A DNA stretch of 64,000 bases from Spirosoma linguale DSM 74. Its GTDB lineage: Bacteria; Bacteroidota; Bacteroidia; Cytophagales; Spirosomataceae. Shown one piece after another: positions 63,929 through 64,000 of this stretch (positions are counted from its first letter, which is position 1; each line of letters starts with the position of its first letter). The notes under the pieces were generated by a model. It ran no database searches, was not told the origin of the DNA, and saw nothing but the letters and a program-made list of their open reading frames with translations. A program made the position numbers and the translations under genes. Location: contig CP001769.1 of assembly GCA_000024525.1 (NCBI GenBank), forward strand, positions 2,714,001-2,778,000, written 5' to 3'.

Positions 63929-64000
63929 CACGACAGATTACATATGTTATTTTGATTACTTGTTGCAACTACCGGCTAGTCATTCATTCTTTTATTTACT

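Overview
The window comes from a Bacteroidota chromosome of the order Cytophagales and looks most like Spirosoma or a close relative. The support is a type IX secretion C-terminal sorting domain, a fused MurF-alanine racemase, TAnnTTTG-type -7 promoter boxes, a tmRNA with tag GEYNYAMAA, few Shine-Dalgarno sequences, and many secreted glycan-active enzymes. The species call is an inference; no database was searched.

Layout. Positions 1-9.7 kb hold mixed metabolic and secreted genes: an intradiol dioxygenase (cut by the window edge), a pirin-like protein, YjbQ, a DUF255 thioredoxin-fold protein, a T9SS cargo protein, a lipoprotein, an alpha/beta hydrolase and a UMF1-type transporter, followed by tRNA-Val(GAC). 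From 10 to 23 kb come a beta-helix protein, two adjacent histidine kinases (CZB-PAS3-HisKA and TPR-TM-HisKA_2), fused isobutyryl-CoA mutase IcmF and a secreted SGNH esterase with DUF11 repeats. From 23 to 43 kb lie a small SWWFT protein, an MpaB-type oxygenase, a GH43-like/GH30 pair, a SulP transporter scrap, a THUMP-like methyltransferase, MurF-Alr, CorA, a GH18 chitinase, an AlkA-type glycosylase, DUF4403, a DinB/YfiT-like protein, an inositol monophosphatase, PurL and tRNA-Ser(TGA).

The accessory region runs from tRNA-Ser to about 56.4 kb. It carries two related integrase C-terminal scars, a low-GC membrane/coiled-coil gene, and four IS3-type insertion sequences in a nested mirror arrangement: A(-), B(+), B(-), A(+). 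These insertions broke a 365-residue HExxH metallopeptidase twice and a 260-residue acyltransferase-like gene once, and one landed in an older IS1182-type remnant. Removing the insertions with one copy of each target duplication restores both open frames exactly. An integrase N-terminal remnant and other gene scraps follow.

From 56.4 kb to the end the window returns to ordinary genes: an MFS transporter, an FKBP lipoprotein, two small proteins (one a paralogue of the SWWFT protein at 23.8 kb), an AlbA_2 protein upstream of hemF, an AT-hook-like protein, tmRNA and an unrecognised protein.

Long inverted repeats lie between many genes. Some act plausibly as bidirectional terminators; others have the hairpin-in-hairpin layout of REP/BIME elements. 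I see no CRISPR array and no complete, recognised defence system.
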